Source of the DNA: Thiohalocapsa sp963695445
GTDB lineage: Bacteria; Pseudomonadota; Gammaproteobacteria; Chromatiales; Chromatiaceae
Assembly (NCBI GenBank): GCA_963695445.1
Contig: CAVOGV010000032.1
Coordinates: forward strand, 1 to 64,000
Reading direction: 5' to 3'
Length of the DNA stretch: 64,000 bases
The position numbers were made by a program, and so were the translations under genes. The notes beneath the pieces were generated by a model. The model was given only the letters and a program-made list of their open reading frames with translations. It did no database searches and had not been told where the DNA came from. Position 1 is the first letter of the stretch. Each line of letters begins with the position of its first letter. Below are positions 9,755 to 22,083 of the stretch, in pieces.

Positions 9755-10718
9755 TGAACCGAGATCCCGCTGAATTCGGCAAAGTGGCCCTATTGTTGGG
9801 CGGACGCGCCGCCGAGCGTGAGATATCGCTGAAGAGCGGCGCCGCGGTGCTGGCGGCACTGCAACGGCTGGGCGTCGACGTGCATGCCATCGATCCTGGC
9901 CCCGACGTGTTGGAGGTCTTGCGCGCCGGCGGGTTCGATCGCGCCTTCATCATCCTGCACGGGCGCGGTGGTGAAGACGGCCAGATCCAGGGTGCGCTGG
10001 AGACCATCGGCATGCCCTACACCGGCTCCGGCGTGCTCGGCTCGGCGATCGGCATGGACAAGTACCGCACCAAGCTGATCTGGGCCGGCGCCGGCATCCC
10101 GACCGCCGAGTTTGCGCTGCTCTACAGCGCCGATGACCTGCCCAGGGCCGCGGCGCTCGGGTTTCCGTTGATGATCAAGCCTGCCCACGAGGGGTCGAGC
10201 ATCGGCATGGCCCGCGCCGAGGACGTCGCCGAGTTGGAACAGGCGTGGCGCGCCGCCGCCGAGTACGACACCGCGGTGCTGGCCGAACGCTGGATTCCCG
10301 GCGCCGAGTTCACCTGCGCGATCCTGAACGGCCGTGCGCTTGCCGCTGATTCGCCTCGAGACGCCCAACGTCTTCTACGACTTCGAGGCCAAATACAACT
10401 CCAATACAACCCGTTACCTCTGTCCGTGTGGTCTTGACGCGGCGCTGGAGGCGGAGTTCCAGTCCCTGTGTCTGCGCGCCTTCGATGCCGTCGGTGCCAG
10501 CGGCTGGGGCCGAGTGGACTTCATGCTCGACGCCGACGGGGCGCCGAAGCTGCTGGAGGTCAATACCGTGCCGGGCATGACTGACCACAGTCTGGTGCCG
10601 ATGGCAGCCAGGGTCGATGGCATCGACTTCGATGCGCTGTGTGGGCAAATCCTGGAGACCAGTCTGCCGCTGGCGGGCCAGGCCTCCGGGGTCGAGGGTC
10701 GGCGGGGTGCAACGGTGA
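9754..10718 (+). CDS. ddlB: D-alanine:D-alanine ligase DdlB (frameshifted)
   Basis: DdlB joins two D-alanines for MurF. The start overlaps the murB stop. ATP-grasp motifs are present: VALLLGGRAAEREISLKSG, ILHGRGGEDGQIQGALE, GSGVLGSAIGMDKYRTK, KPAHEGSSIGM, and after the shift FYDFEAKYNSNTTRYLCPC, GWGRVDFMLD and LLEVNTVPGMTDHSLVP. A shift near 10338 is an extra T in GCGCTTGCCG. After it the frame runs without a stop into ftsQ. The end given here, TGA 10716-10718, is in another frame. It would make the usual four-base overlap with the ftsQ GTG, but it needs one more indel between about 10650 and 10715. Confidence 0.88.
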
Positions 10719-11539
10719 GCATGACGGCTGCATCGATGGCGGCGGACTCGGGCGAACATCCCGAGCCGATCATGGTCAAGCCGCCGGCCAGCCGCGGGGC
10801 GCTGATCGCACGGCTGCTGACGGCGGTCGTGATCCTCGGTGCCCTGGTTTGCGCCGGATTCATCGCCTTGCAGTGGGAGCCGCGGCTGCTGCCGATCCGG
10901 GTCGTGACCATCGACGGCGAGATGCGTGGGCTGTCGAAGCAGTCGCTGCAACAGACCATCGACGAGCACATCCGCGGCGGCATCCTGACCCAGGATCTGG
11001 CCCAGTTGAAGGCCGAGGTGGAGGCCCTGCCGTGGATTCACACCGCCAGTGTCCGGCGTATCTGGCCGGACCGGATTGTAGTCACGGTGCGCGAGCACGA
11101 GGCCATCGCGCGTTGGGGCGAGAACGGGCTCGTCACCGCCGACGGCATCGTCTTCCGGCCCCGCGATGGCCGGTTGCCGGCGGGACTGCCGCGGCTCGAC
11201 GGTGCCGACGACATGGCCCCCGAGGTGGTCGAGCGCTTTCAGCGCTGGCATCCGCGCCTGGCGGAGCTCGGGCTGATCATCGACGGCGTCACGCGCGATG
11301 CCCGCGGCGACTGGAGCCTGATGCTGCTCGGCGGTACCGAACTCTACCTCGGCACCGCCGACATCGAGACACGCTTCGAGCGTCTGCTCGCGGCCTATCC
11401 GCAGGTGGAGGCGATCGGCATCCCGATCCGCATCGATCTGCGTTACAGCAATGGGTTCGCGGTCCGCTGGCTACCGAGGGCGAACGCCCGGGCCGGATCT
11501 GACCGCGTGGCCGCAATCAAACCTCGGGAACGGAGCTGA
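10715..11539 (+). CDS. ftsQ: Cell division protein FtsQ
   Basis: FtsQ is the bitopic divisome protein that links early and late components in the periplasm. From GTG 10715 (or ATG 10721) the protein is about 274 residues. It has a cytoplasmic tail of about 30 residues, one membrane segment (LLTAVVILGALVCAGFIAL), then the POTRA domain starting LPIRVVTIDGEMRGLSKQSL with DLAQLKAEVEALPWIHTASV, and the FtsQ beta domain (WPDRIVVTVREHEAIARWG). The frame is open upstream into ddlB, so an in-frame DdlB-FtsQ fusion is possible, but an indel in ddlB is more likely. ftsA follows five bases after the stop codon. Confidence 0.93.
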   Translation: MSMTAASMAADSGEHPEPIMVKPPASRGALIARLLTAVVILGALVCAGFIALQWEPRLLPIRVVTIDGEMRGLSKQSLQQTIDEHIRGGILTQDLAQLKAEVEALPWIHTASVRRIWPDRIVVTVREHEAIARWGENGLVTADGIVFRPRDGRLPAGLPRLDGADDMAPEVVERFQRWHPRLAELGLIIDGVTRDARGDWSLMLLGGTELYLGTADIETRFERLLAAYPQVEAIGIPIRIDLRYSNGFAVRWLPRANARAGSDRVAAIKPRERS

Positions 11540-11543
11540 ATGA

Positions 11544-12767
11544 ATGGCCAGACGAAGTGAAAAGAACCTGGTGGTCGGTCTCGATGTCGGCACATCGAAG
11601 GTCGCCGCGCTGGTCGGCGAGGTCAAGGCGGATGACACCATCGAGATCGTCGGTATCGGTACGCATCCGTCCCATGGCCTGAAGAAGGGCGTGGTCGTCG
11701 ATATCGAGTCCACGGTGCAGTCCATTCAGCGCGCGGTCGAGGAGGCCGAGTTGATGGCCGGCTGCGAGATCCACTCGGTGCACGCCGGCATCGCCGGCAG
11801 TCACATCCGCAGCCTGAACTCCCACGGCATCACCGCGATCAAGGAGCATGAGGTGGGCCAGGCGGATGTCGACCGAGTCATCGAGGCGGCGCGGGCGGTG
11901 GCGATCCCGGCGGACCAGAAGATCCTGCACATCCTGCCCCAGGACTTCATCATCGACGAACAAGAGGGCATCCGTGAGCCGATCGGCATGAGCGGCGTGC
12001 GCCTGGAGGCGCGTGTGCACATGGTGACCGGCGCGGTCAGCGCCGCCGAGAACATCGTCAAATGCATTCGTCGCTGCGGTCTGGAAGTGGACGATCTGGT
12101 GCTCGGCCAGCTCAGTTCCAGCTTCGCGGTGCTGCGTGAGGACGAGAAGGAACTCGGCGTCTGCGTGGCCGACATCGGCGCCGGCACCACCGACCTTGCC
12201 GTGTTCACCGATGGGGCCATTCGCCATACCAGGGTCATCCCGATCGCCGGCGATCAGATCACCAATGACATCGCCACCTTCTTTCGCACGCCGCGTCAGC
12301 ACGCCCAGGACATCAAGGTCCGCCACGCCTGTGCGTTGTCGTCCATGGGCCTGAGCGAGGACATCGAGGTGCCGAGTATTGGCGAGCGCCCGGCGCGGCA
12401 GCTGTCGCGGCAGAACCTGGCCCAGGTGGTCGAGGCACGCTATAGCGAGCTGCTGGGTCTGCTGCACGACGAGCTGCGTCGGACCGGCTTCGAGGAGCAC
12501 GTGGCCGGCGGCCTGGTGTTGACCGGCGGCAGCGCGAAGATGGAGGGCGTACTCGAGCTGGCCGAACAGATCTTCCATATGCCGGTTCGTCTCGGTCTAC
12601 CCCAGTACGTGACCGGCCTCGAAGAGACCATCGCCGACCCGGCCTATGCCACCGGCGTCGGTCTACTCATCTACGCACAGCAGCATCGCTTCCGCGATGG
12701 CTCCGACTATGCGGAGGGCGCCGGCCTCTTCGGGCGCGTGCGCAAGTGGTTCAGCGGCAACTTTTGA
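11544..12767 (+). CDS. ftsA: Cell division protein FtsA
   Basis: FtsA is the actin-like ATPase that tethers FtsZ to the inner membrane. The frame is intact, 407 residues. Actin-fold motifs are seen: the phosphate-1 motif VVGLDVGTSKVAALVGEV, the phosphate-2 motif VADIGAGTTDLAVF, and the adenosine motif VLTGGSAKMEGVLELAEQ. The SHUB and 1C regions lie between. The C-terminus ends in FGRVRKWFSGNF, an amphipathic membrane-targeting helix typical of the family. ATG 11544 follows TGAATGA closely, with GGAACGGAG upstream as a ribosome site. Confidence 0.97.
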   Translation: MARRSEKNLVVGLDVGTSKVAALVGEVKADDTIEIVGIGTHPSHGLKKGVVVDIESTVQSIQRAVEEAELMAGCEIHSVHAGIAGSHIRSLNSHGITAIKEHEVGQADVDRVIEAARAVAIPADQKILHILPQDFIIDEQEGIREPIGMSGVRLEARVHMVTGAVSAAENIVKCIRRCGLEVDDLVLGQLSSSFAVLREDEKELGVCVADIGAGTTDLAVFTDGAIRHTRVIPIAGDQITNDIATFFRTPRQHAQDIKVRHACALSSMGLSEDIEVPSIGERPARQLSRQNLAQVVEARYSELLGLLHDELRRTGFEEHVAGGLVLTGGSAKMEGVLELAEQIFHMPVRLGLPQYVTGLEETIADPAYATGVGLLIYAQQHRFRDGSDYAEGAGLFGRVRKWFSGNF

Positions 12768-12976
12768 TCGAGGGCCACTCGGAGAACCACGGCGCGATGG
12801 TGCCAATGCGATCCGCCGATCTCGGTGGGCAAAGAGGATGCGGGGATCTCGATCCCCCAAACGGCGCTTGGAGCGCCAATCAAAGCAGTACGAATTCGGG
12901 CGATCGTTCCCCGCGGCCCGAGGGGAAAGCAGCGCAGTCAAGCAACAGCCAACAGCAAGTCGAGAGGAGACAACTC

Positions 12977-14149
12977 ATGTTCGAACTGATGGATACCCAG
13001 ACTCAGACCGCCGTCATCAAGGTCATCGGCGTCGGCGGCGGCGGCGGTAACGCGGTCAACCACATGGCCGCGGCAAACATCGAGGGCGTCGATTTCATCT
13101 GCGCCAACACCGACGCGCAGGCGCTCGAGAACGCCACCGTCAAGACCATCCTGCAACTCGGCGCTGGCATCACCAAGGGGCTCGGCGCTGGCGCTGATCC
13201 GGAAATCGGCCGCAAGGCAGCGGAAGAGGACCGCGATCGCATCAAGGAGGCCCTGGACGGTTCCGATATGATCTTCATCACCGTCGGTATGGGCGGCGGC
13301 ACCGGTACCGGTGCCGCACCGGTGGTGGCCGAAGTGGCACGCCAGCTCGGCATTCTGACAGTCGCCGTGGTGACCAAGCCGTTCCCGTTCGAGGGGGCAA
13401 AGCGCAGCAAGGTTGCGCAGGAGGGCATCCAGGAGCTGGCCAAGTTCGTCGACTCGTTGATCACGATCCCCAACGAGAAGTTGCTGCAAGTCCTGGGCAA
13501 GGACATGAGCCTGCTGAATGCCTTCAGCTCCGCCAACGACGTGCTGCTCAACGCCACCCAGGGCATCGCCGAACTGATCACGCGTCCGGGACTGATCAAC
13601 GTCGACTTCGCCGACGTCAAGACCGTGATGTCCGAGATGGGCGTTTCGATGATGGGTACCGGCGCCGCCACCGGCGAGAACCGTGCCCGCGAGGCCGCCG
13701 AGGCCGCCATCAACAGCCCGTTGCTGGAAGATATCGATCTTGCCGGTGCCAAGGGCATTTTGGTCAACATCACCGCCGGGCTGAGTCTGACCATCGGCGA
13801 GTTCGACGAGGTCGGCAACACCGTGCGTGACTTCGCCGATGAGGAGGCCACCGTGGTGGTCGGTACCGTCATCGATCCGGAACTGGAAGACGAACTGCGC
13901 GTGACGGTGGTGGCGACCGGTCTCGGTGAGCGGCGTGCGCAGCGGCTTGCGTCTCGCGGTGACGAGCCGAAGATGCGCCTGATCAATCCCCGGGAAGATG
14001 ACGCCGTTGCGCCGGACTACCGTGATATGGACCAGCCCGCGTACATCCGCCACAAGCGTGCGGCGGTCGGTGGTGCGGCAGTCGAGCAGTCCGGCGGCGA
14101 TCTGGATTATCTGGACATTCCGGCCTTTTTGCGTCGGCAGGCGGACTGA
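12977..14149 (+). CDS. ftsZ: Cell division GTPase FtsZ
   Basis: FtsZ is the tubulin-like GTPase that forms the division ring. From ATG 12977, with GAGAGGAGAC upstream, the protein is 390 residues. It shows VIGVGGGGGNAVNHMA, the tubulin signature GGGTGTGAAPVVAEVA, NDVLLNATQGIAELI, and the conserved C-terminal peptide DYLDIPAFLRRQAD that binds FtsA and ZipA. The frame is intact. The 209-base gap after ftsA is long for this cluster and may hold an ftsZ promoter, but no clear consensus was found. A small GGCGCTTGGAGCGCC palindrome lies in it. Confidence 0.98.
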   Translation: MFELMDTQTQTAVIKVIGVGGGGGNAVNHMAAANIEGVDFICANTDAQALENATVKTILQLGAGITKGLGAGADPEIGRKAAEEDRDRIKEALDGSDMIFITVGMGGGTGTGAAPVVAEVARQLGILTVAVVTKPFPFEGAKRSKVAQEGIQELAKFVDSLITIPNEKLLQVLGKDMSLLNAFSSANDVLLNATQGIAELITRPGLINVDFADVKTVMSEMGVSMMGTGAATGENRAREAAEAAINSPLLEDIDLAGAKGILVNITAGLSLTIGEFDEVGNTVRDFADEEATVVVGTVIDPELEDELRVTVVATGLGERRAQRLASRGDEPKMRLINPREDDAVAPDYRDMDQPAYIRHKRAAVGGAAVEQSGGDLDYLDIPAFLRRQAD

Positions 14150-14308
14150 ACGTCCGCGGGTATGCAGGCCGATCGACGGCTGCATGCGGTTAGCTAGGGC
14201 AATCCCTAGCTGCTTGAATCGAGTAAAAACAATGCGTTTGCTCGAGAAAAGATTTGGTGCTTGATAATAATCCGGGAAAACCCTAACATGGGGGCCATCA
14301 AAATCCGG

Positions 14309-14343
14309 ACGCGCCCAGCCCACCGTGGGTGGGCGCGTTTATT
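14309..14343 (+). terminator. Rho-independent terminator after ftsZ
   Basis: A hairpin with arms ACGCGCCCA(G)CCCAC and GTGGGTGGGCGCGT, one bulged G and a two-base loop, is followed by TTTATTT. It lies 160 bases after ftsZ and 75 bases before lpxC, so it probably ends most dcw transcripts. lpxC would then need its own promoter or read-through. Confidence 0.7.
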
Positions 14344-14417
14344 TACTGGGTACCGAACCGCACGCGGACCAACGTCGAGCGCTGAGCTCTGGTTCCGACG
14401 CGTAGGGAGGAGCTGCG

Positions 14418-15329
14418 ATGATCCGCCAAAGAACGCTGAAGAACGTCATCCGTGCCACTGGCGTCGGTCTGCATACGGGCAACAAGGTCTACCTGACCCT
14501 GCGGCCCGCAGCCCCCGATACCGGTATCGTGTTCCGTCGGGTCGACCTCGATCCGCCTGTCGACATCGAGGCCTGCCCATCGAACGTCGGCGATACGCGT
14601 CTGTCGACGACGCTGGTCAACGGCGATGTGAAGATCTCCACGGTCGAGCACCTGCTGTCGGCCTTTGCCGGTCTCGGCATCGACAATGCCTACGTCGACG
14701 TCAGTGCCGCGGAAGTTCCGATCATGGATGGCAGCGCGGGGCCGTTCGTGTTTCTGATCCAGTCCGCCGGTATCGAAGAGCAGAGTCGGGCCAAGCGCTT
14801 TATTCGGATCAAACAGCCGGTGATGGTGGAGGAAGGAGACAAGTTCGCACGCTTCGAACCCTTCGACGGCTTCAAGGTTGGCTTTTCCATCGATTTCGAT
14901 CACCCGGCCTTTACGTCGCGTCTCCAGGAGGCAACGGTGGACTTCTCGTCCACATCCTTCGTCAAGGAGGTCAGCCGGGCGCGCACCTTCGGGTTTCTGC
15001 GCGACATCGAGGCGCTGCGGCAGCAAAACCTCGCCTTGGGTGGCAGCCTCGACAACGCGGTGGTTGTCGACGATTTTCGTGTGCTGAACGACGACGGTCT
15101 GCGTTACGAGGACGAGTTCGTCCGGCACAAGATCCTGGACGCCATCGGCGATTTATATCTGCTGGGTCATTCGCTGATCGGCGCCTTCCGCGGTCACAAG
15201 TCCGGTCACGCGCTGAACAATCGGCTGTTGCGCAGGCTGATGGCGGACGAGGCGGCGTGGGAAGAGGTCACGTTTGAAGATTCCCGCGAAGCGCCGATCA
15301 GTTACGCACGGCCTGTTCTGGCCGGTTAA
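14418..15329 (+). CDS. lpxC: UDP-3-O-acyl-N-acetylglucosamine deacetylase LpxC
   Basis: LpxC is the zinc deacetylase that commits UDP-GlcNAc to lipid A synthesis. The frame is intact, 303 residues, the usual length. The zinc ligands and catalytic residues are visible: STVEHLLSAFAG (first His), DEFVRHKILDAIGDLYLLG (His and Asp) and FRGHKSGHALNN (catalytic His). The NAYVDVSAAEVPIMDGSAGP stretch is typical. ATG 14418 is preceded by GGGAGGAG. Its place after ftsZ is conserved in gammaproteobacteria. Confidence 0.97.
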   Translation: MIRQRTLKNVIRATGVGLHTGNKVYLTLRPAAPDTGIVFRRVDLDPPVDIEACPSNVGDTRLSTTLVNGDVKISTVEHLLSAFAGLGIDNAYVDVSAAEVPIMDGSAGPFVFLIQSAGIEEQSRAKRFIRIKQPVMVEEGDKFARFEPFDGFKVGFSIDFDHPAFTSRLQEATVDFSSTSFVKEVSRARTFGFLRDIEALRQQNLALGGSLDNAVVVDDFRVLNDDGLRYEDEFVRHKILDAIGDLYLLGHSLIGAFRGHKSGHALNNRLLRRLMADEAAWEEVTFEDSREAPISYARPVLAG

Positions 15330-15348
15330 GGCGGGTGACAGAGGTCGA

Positions 15349-15817
15349 CTAGGTGCTCGTGTCACTCGGCAGCGGCCCCTTCGACAGGCTGTCTGCCAAC
15401 CGGCGCAGGCTAGTTGCCAGTTCCGGGTCCGCAATCGCGTCTGCGGCCTGGAGCAGGTTGTCGGCCGCCGCGGGCGGCGAGAAGGTTGCGGCCTCCCTGC
15501 CCTCGGCTCTGGCCAGGGTTGCCTCTGGCAGGGCCCGCACGCGGCAATCGTTGATCAGCAAGGTCGATTTTGCGCAGATCGTCGATGAGCTGAGGCGCGA
15601 GAAACTTCAGCCGGCTGACCCAGGCGGGGGAATCCACCGACAGGCTTAGAAGGCCATCGCGGAGTGATGCCTGTTTGCAGTGCGCGCGGAGCGCCTCGGG
15701 AATGGCGTCTCGTACCCGTTGCAGGAGTTCGTCTCGCCGCTGGAGTTCATTGAGCAGTGCGGCGACGGCATCGGTGCCGCGTAGATATCGACGGACATGG
15801 CGGGCTTTGTCGGGCAT
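15349..15817 (-). CDS. dciA: DUF721 / DciA-like helicase-loading protein (frameshifted)
   Basis: This reverse-strand gene between lpxC and the M23 peptidase holds the usual place of the DUF721 protein DciA, a replicative helicase loader in bacteria without DnaC. The first part reads MPDKARHVRRYLRGTDAVAA and continues to SPAWVSRLKFLAPQLIDDLR, the DUF721 core. A shift near 15563 then moves to the frame INDCRVRALPEATLARAE, with a tail ending SKGPLPSDTST. Repaired length is about 155 residues. The family call is good; the function is transferred from characterised DciA proteins. Confidence 0.78.
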
Positions 15818-15922
15818 GGGTGGCTCGGTTGTTCTCGGCTCGTTGCCAATAATGACTTGATTTGGGGGTGGGGTCGCATCGGCGTGGCCCCGGCACGAAC
15901 ATTAACGAACATCGGAGTTAAG

Positions 15923-16861
15923 ATGCGACATCCGAATACTGTCTCGGCCCGCTTGGGGGCGCAGCAGGGTTACAGCTCTGTGATTCTGCTGGTAATCATG
16001 ATGACCGCGATCGCCGCTGGTGGCGTGGGATTCTGGCTCGGTAAATACCGGCTTGTCGCCGACCGACACGGTGGCCGCGACATCAGTCGATCTCGGTCCT
16101 TGTCCGTCGACGGTGAACTGCGACAACTCGTCGCGCAGCGCGACGAGGTCGACGCCCACATCAACGCCATTGCGGTGCGTGTTGGTGAGATGCAGGCGGA
16201 AGTGCTGCGGGTCAATGCGCTCGGCCAACGTTTGGTCGAGATGGCCGGTCTCGACGGCGACGAGTTCGACTTCATCAATCCCGCGCCCGCTGGCGGTCCT
16301 GAAGAGGTCAGCCTGCGTCCGAACCGCGTCGACGAGGTGGCCCAAGATCTTGCCAAGGTTCTAGCGGAACTGGACGACCGCAAGCGCAAGCTGGTTCTGC
16401 TGGAAACGCTGATCATGGAGCGCGACCTGAAGAGCCACTCGGTGCCAGAGGGTTGGCCACTGGTCTCGGGTGGGGTTGTAACGTCCAAGTTCGGCTATCG
16501 TCGACATCCCATCAGTGGCCGTCGCAGTATGCACATGGGGATCGACATCGCGGGCAAGCAGGGGTCCGACATTGTTGCCATGGCCGATGGATTGGTGATC
16601 TTCTCCGGTCGCAAGAGCGGCTATGGCAACATTGTCGAAGTCCGCCACGCGAACGGCCTCGAGACACGCTACGCACACAATCAGCGCAATCTGGCCAAGG
16701 AGGGTGATCTGGTCCGCAAGGGACAGGTCATCGCAAAGCTGGGTTCCACTGGGCGGTCTACCGGCCCGCACGTGCATTTCGAAGTACGCCGTAACGGCGA
16801 AGCGGTCGACCCGATGCGATACCTGGATCTGAGTAAACGATCCCGCGTCGCCCGACTCTGA
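15923..16861 (+). CDS. M23 family metallopeptidase (murein endopeptidase), membrane anchored
   Basis: The 312-residue protein has a basic start, one membrane segment (SVILLVIMMTAIAAGGVGFWL), a region of about 140 residues rich in charged helices and probably coiled coil, and a C-terminal LytM/M23 domain. Zinc motifs are intact: HxxxD in MHMGIDIAGKQG and HxH in STGPHVHFEVR. It should act on peptidoglycan cross-links in the periplasm, or activate amidases. ATG 15923 was chosen for the upstream CGGAG and because the membrane segment then sits at the N-terminus. It is divergent from dciA and followed by a strong terminator before secA. Confidence 0.9.
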   Translation: MRHPNTVSARLGAQQGYSSVILLVIMMTAIAAGGVGFWLGKYRLVADRHGGRDISRSRSLSVDGELRQLVAQRDEVDAHINAIAVRVGEMQAEVLRVNALGQRLVEMAGLDGDEFDFINPAPAGGPEEVSLRPNRVDEVAQDLAKVLAELDDRKRKLVLLETLIMERDLKSHSVPEGWPLVSGGVVTSKFGYRRHPISGRRSMHMGIDIAGKQGSDIVAMADGLVIFSGRKSGYGNIVEVRHANGLETRYAHNQRNLAKEGDLVRKGQVIAKLGSTGRSTGPHVHFEVRRNGEAVDPMRYLDLSKRSRVARL

Positions 16862-16880
16862 TCGAGCGCCTCTCCCCGCA

Positions 16881-16920
16881 AGCCCGACCCGACGCAGACT
16901 GCGCCGGGTCGGGCTTTTCC
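16881..16920 (+). terminator. Rho-independent terminator after M23 peptidase
   Basis: A strong hairpin with arms AGCCCGACCCG and CGGGTCGGGCT encloses a smaller CGCAGACTGCG stem and is followed by TTTTCC. It separates the peptidase gene from secA, which starts 56 bases later. Confidence 0.85.
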
Positions 16921-16975
16921 GTTATCATAAGGGAATTTTTCAAAGCGCCAGAGGAGCCCGCAAGGGCACGAATAA

Positions 16976-19811
<2,836 letters not shown>

Positions 19812-19817
19812 TCGGCG

Positions 19818-21045
19818 ATGACGACTCCGACAGGTTCCGATCAGACAATGGACGTTCCGGCGATTCCTGGCGTGCGGCTCGCGAGCGTTGCCGCCGGCAT
19901 CCGCTACCGGGATCGCGACGACCTGCTCGTGCTGGCCTTGCCGGAAGGCGCCACGACGGCGGCGACCTTCACCCGCAACGCATTCTGCGCGGCACCGGTG
20001 ACGGTGGCGCGCGAGCACCTTGCCTGCGCCGCTCCCCGCTACTTGCTGATCAATGCCGGCAATGCCAATGCCGGCACCGGCGCCCGCGGCCTCGCCGACG
20101 CCCGCGCTAGCTGCGAGGCGCTGGCGCGGCTGGCCGGCTGTGCACCGGAGCAGGTGTTGCCGTTCTCGACCGGGGTGATCGGCGAGTACCTGCCGATGGA
20201 GCGTCTCGTCAGTCACCTGCCCATCGCCTTGTCCGCGCTGCGCGAGGACGGCTGGGACGCCGCGTCACGCGCCATCATGACCACCGACACGGTGCCCAAG
20301 GTCGCGATGCGGCGCTTCGTGGTCGACGGCCGCGAGGCCACGCTCATTGGCATCGCCAAGGGTGCGGGGATGATCCGGCCCGATATGGCGACGATGTTGG
20401 CCTTCCTTGCCACCGACGCCGCCGTTGGCGCCGAGGTGTTGCAGGACTGTCTGCGTGCCGCGGTCGACCAATCGTTCAACTGCATCAGCATCGACGGCGA
20501 CACGTCCACCAACGACGCCTGCGTCTTGAGCGCGGCCGGCGACGCTCGGCAACGCCCCGATTACAGCCATGGATGATCCGTCGTTCGCGGCGCTGTCCGC
20601 GGCCGTCGACGGCGTCTGTGCCGATCTGGCGACCGCCATCGTGCGCGACGGCGAGGGCGCCACCAAGCTGGTCAGTGTCGAGGTCAGCGGGGCGGACAGC
20701 GCCGCCGAGGCGCGAGCCGTCGCCGACACCATCGCGCACTCGCCGTTGGTGAAGACGGCGCTGTTTGCGGCTGATCCGAACTGGGGTCGCATCCTTGCAG
20801 CCGTCGGTCGTGCCGGCGTGGCGGAACTCGACATCGACCGGGTGAGCATCTCCCTCGACGACTGCCTGATCGTCTCGGGCGGTGGCCGCGATCCCTCCTA
20901 CGAGGAGTCCGCCGGTCGCCGCGTCATGGAGCAAGACAGCTTCGCGATCCGCGTGGCGATGGGTCGGGGTGAGGCGCAGGCACGCGTGCTCACCTGCGAT
21001 TTGTCCTACGACTACGTCCGCATCAACGCCGAATACCGGAGCTGA
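19818..21045 (+). CDS. argJ: Ornithine acetyltransferase / N-acetylglutamate synthase ArgJ (frameshifted)
   Basis: ArgJ recycles the acetyl group in arginine synthesis and cleaves itself into two chains. It begins six bases after the secA stop; ATG 19848 is a second possible start. The self-cleavage site is visible in GMIRPDMATMLAFLATDA, where Thr of ATML becomes the N-terminal nucleophile. Also present are NAGNANAGTG, FSTGVIGEYLP, and after the shift DPNWGRILAAVGRAG and YDYVRINAEYRS. The shift lies near 20545, in AAGDA followed by the GNAPITAMDDP frame. Repaired length is about 408 residues, normal. Confidence 0.94.
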
Positions 21046-21058
21046 GGTCGCACCGAGC

Positions 21059-22025
21059 ATGGCGGATGCAACGGCGGCGCCTAGCGCCCTGATCCATGTC
21101 GCCGCGGGTGCGATCGCGGACCAGAGCGGCCGCATCTTGATTGCTAAGCGTCCGGATGCTGCGCATCAGGGCGGGTTGTGGGAGTTTCCCGGCGGCAAGC
21201 TGGAGCCTGGGGAGCAGCCATCCGACGGTCTAGCGCGTGAGCTTCACGAGGAACTCGGCATCCGTCATCCGCGGCTGGCGCCCGTTGATCCGCGTCGAAC
21301 ACGATTATGGCGATCGACGCGTGCTGCTGGATGTCTATCGCGTCGATGCCTACAGCGGTGTCCCGATCGGTCGCGAAGGGCAACCGCTGGCCTGGGTCGC
21401 GCCGGACCGGATGGACCCGGCGCGGTTTCCCGCTGCCGATCGACCCATCATCAATGCCCTGCGGCTGCCGAGTCTGTACCTGATTACGGGCGATGATCCA
21501 GCGGATACAGAGGGCTTTGTCGCGCGCCTCGGGCGCGCCCTGGACGCGGGCATCAGGCTCGTTCAGTTACGTGCCCACGGCCTCTCCGACGACGACTATC
21601 GCCGTCTCGCGCGTCGCCTGCAACCCGTGTGTCGCGCGGCCGGAGCGCGGCTGGTGTTGAACCGCGACCCGGACGTGGTTAGGGATCTAGCCTGCGACGG
21701 GCTGCATCTAGGGTCTGCGCTGCTGCGGCGTTTGCGGGAGCGGCCATGCCCGGCCACCCGCTTGGTGGGGGCTTCCTGCCATAGTTCCGAAGAGTTGCGC
21801 CTCGCCGAGGAGCTGGCGCTTGACTACGCCGTATTGTCGCCGGTCGAGGCAACGCTGAGCCATCCCGGCGCCCCAACGCTGGGGTGGTCAGGCTTTGCCG
21901 ATCTGGTGGCGAGGGCTCACCTGCCCGTCTATGCCCTGGGCGGGCTCGGACCTGCGCAGCAGCAGCGATGCTTCGCCCACGGTGGGCAGGGCATCGCGGC
22001 GATCCGCGGTCTTTGGCCAACCTGA
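21059..22025 (+). CDS. Nudix hydrolase (MutT) - ThiE-like fusion (frameshifted)
   Basis: The N-terminal domain is a MutT-type Nudix hydrolase that would clear 8-oxo-dGTP. The Nudix box is complete: GGKLEPGEQPSDGLARELHE then ELGI. A shift near 21282 (an extra C in GGCGCCCGTTG) separates it from LIRVEHDYGDRRVLLDVYRV. The C-terminal domain (from LYLITGDDPAD) is related to thiamine phosphate synthase. Its usual pyrimidine-binding Lys after QLR is replaced (VQLRAHGLSDDDY), and the metal-site motif reads LVLNRDPDVV, so ThiE activity is doubtful. This fusion after argJ is known in other gammaproteobacteria. Repaired length is about 322 residues. Confidence 0.88.
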
Positions 22026-22083
22026 AGCGCTGAAGGAGTCGCCTCCCTGGTTGGATTTCCTGATGGCTTATAGGCCTGAGCGC

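Noticed and set aside
14238..14268. Promoter for lpxC (TTGCTC and GATAAT)
   Set aside because: The -35 matches only three of six bases and the spacer is 19 bases. It may exist but is not supported.
12938..14323. Long reverse frame opposite ftsZ
   Set aside because: Same cause: His/Gln/Asp/Gly-rich antisense translation of a strongly biased gene, no motif.
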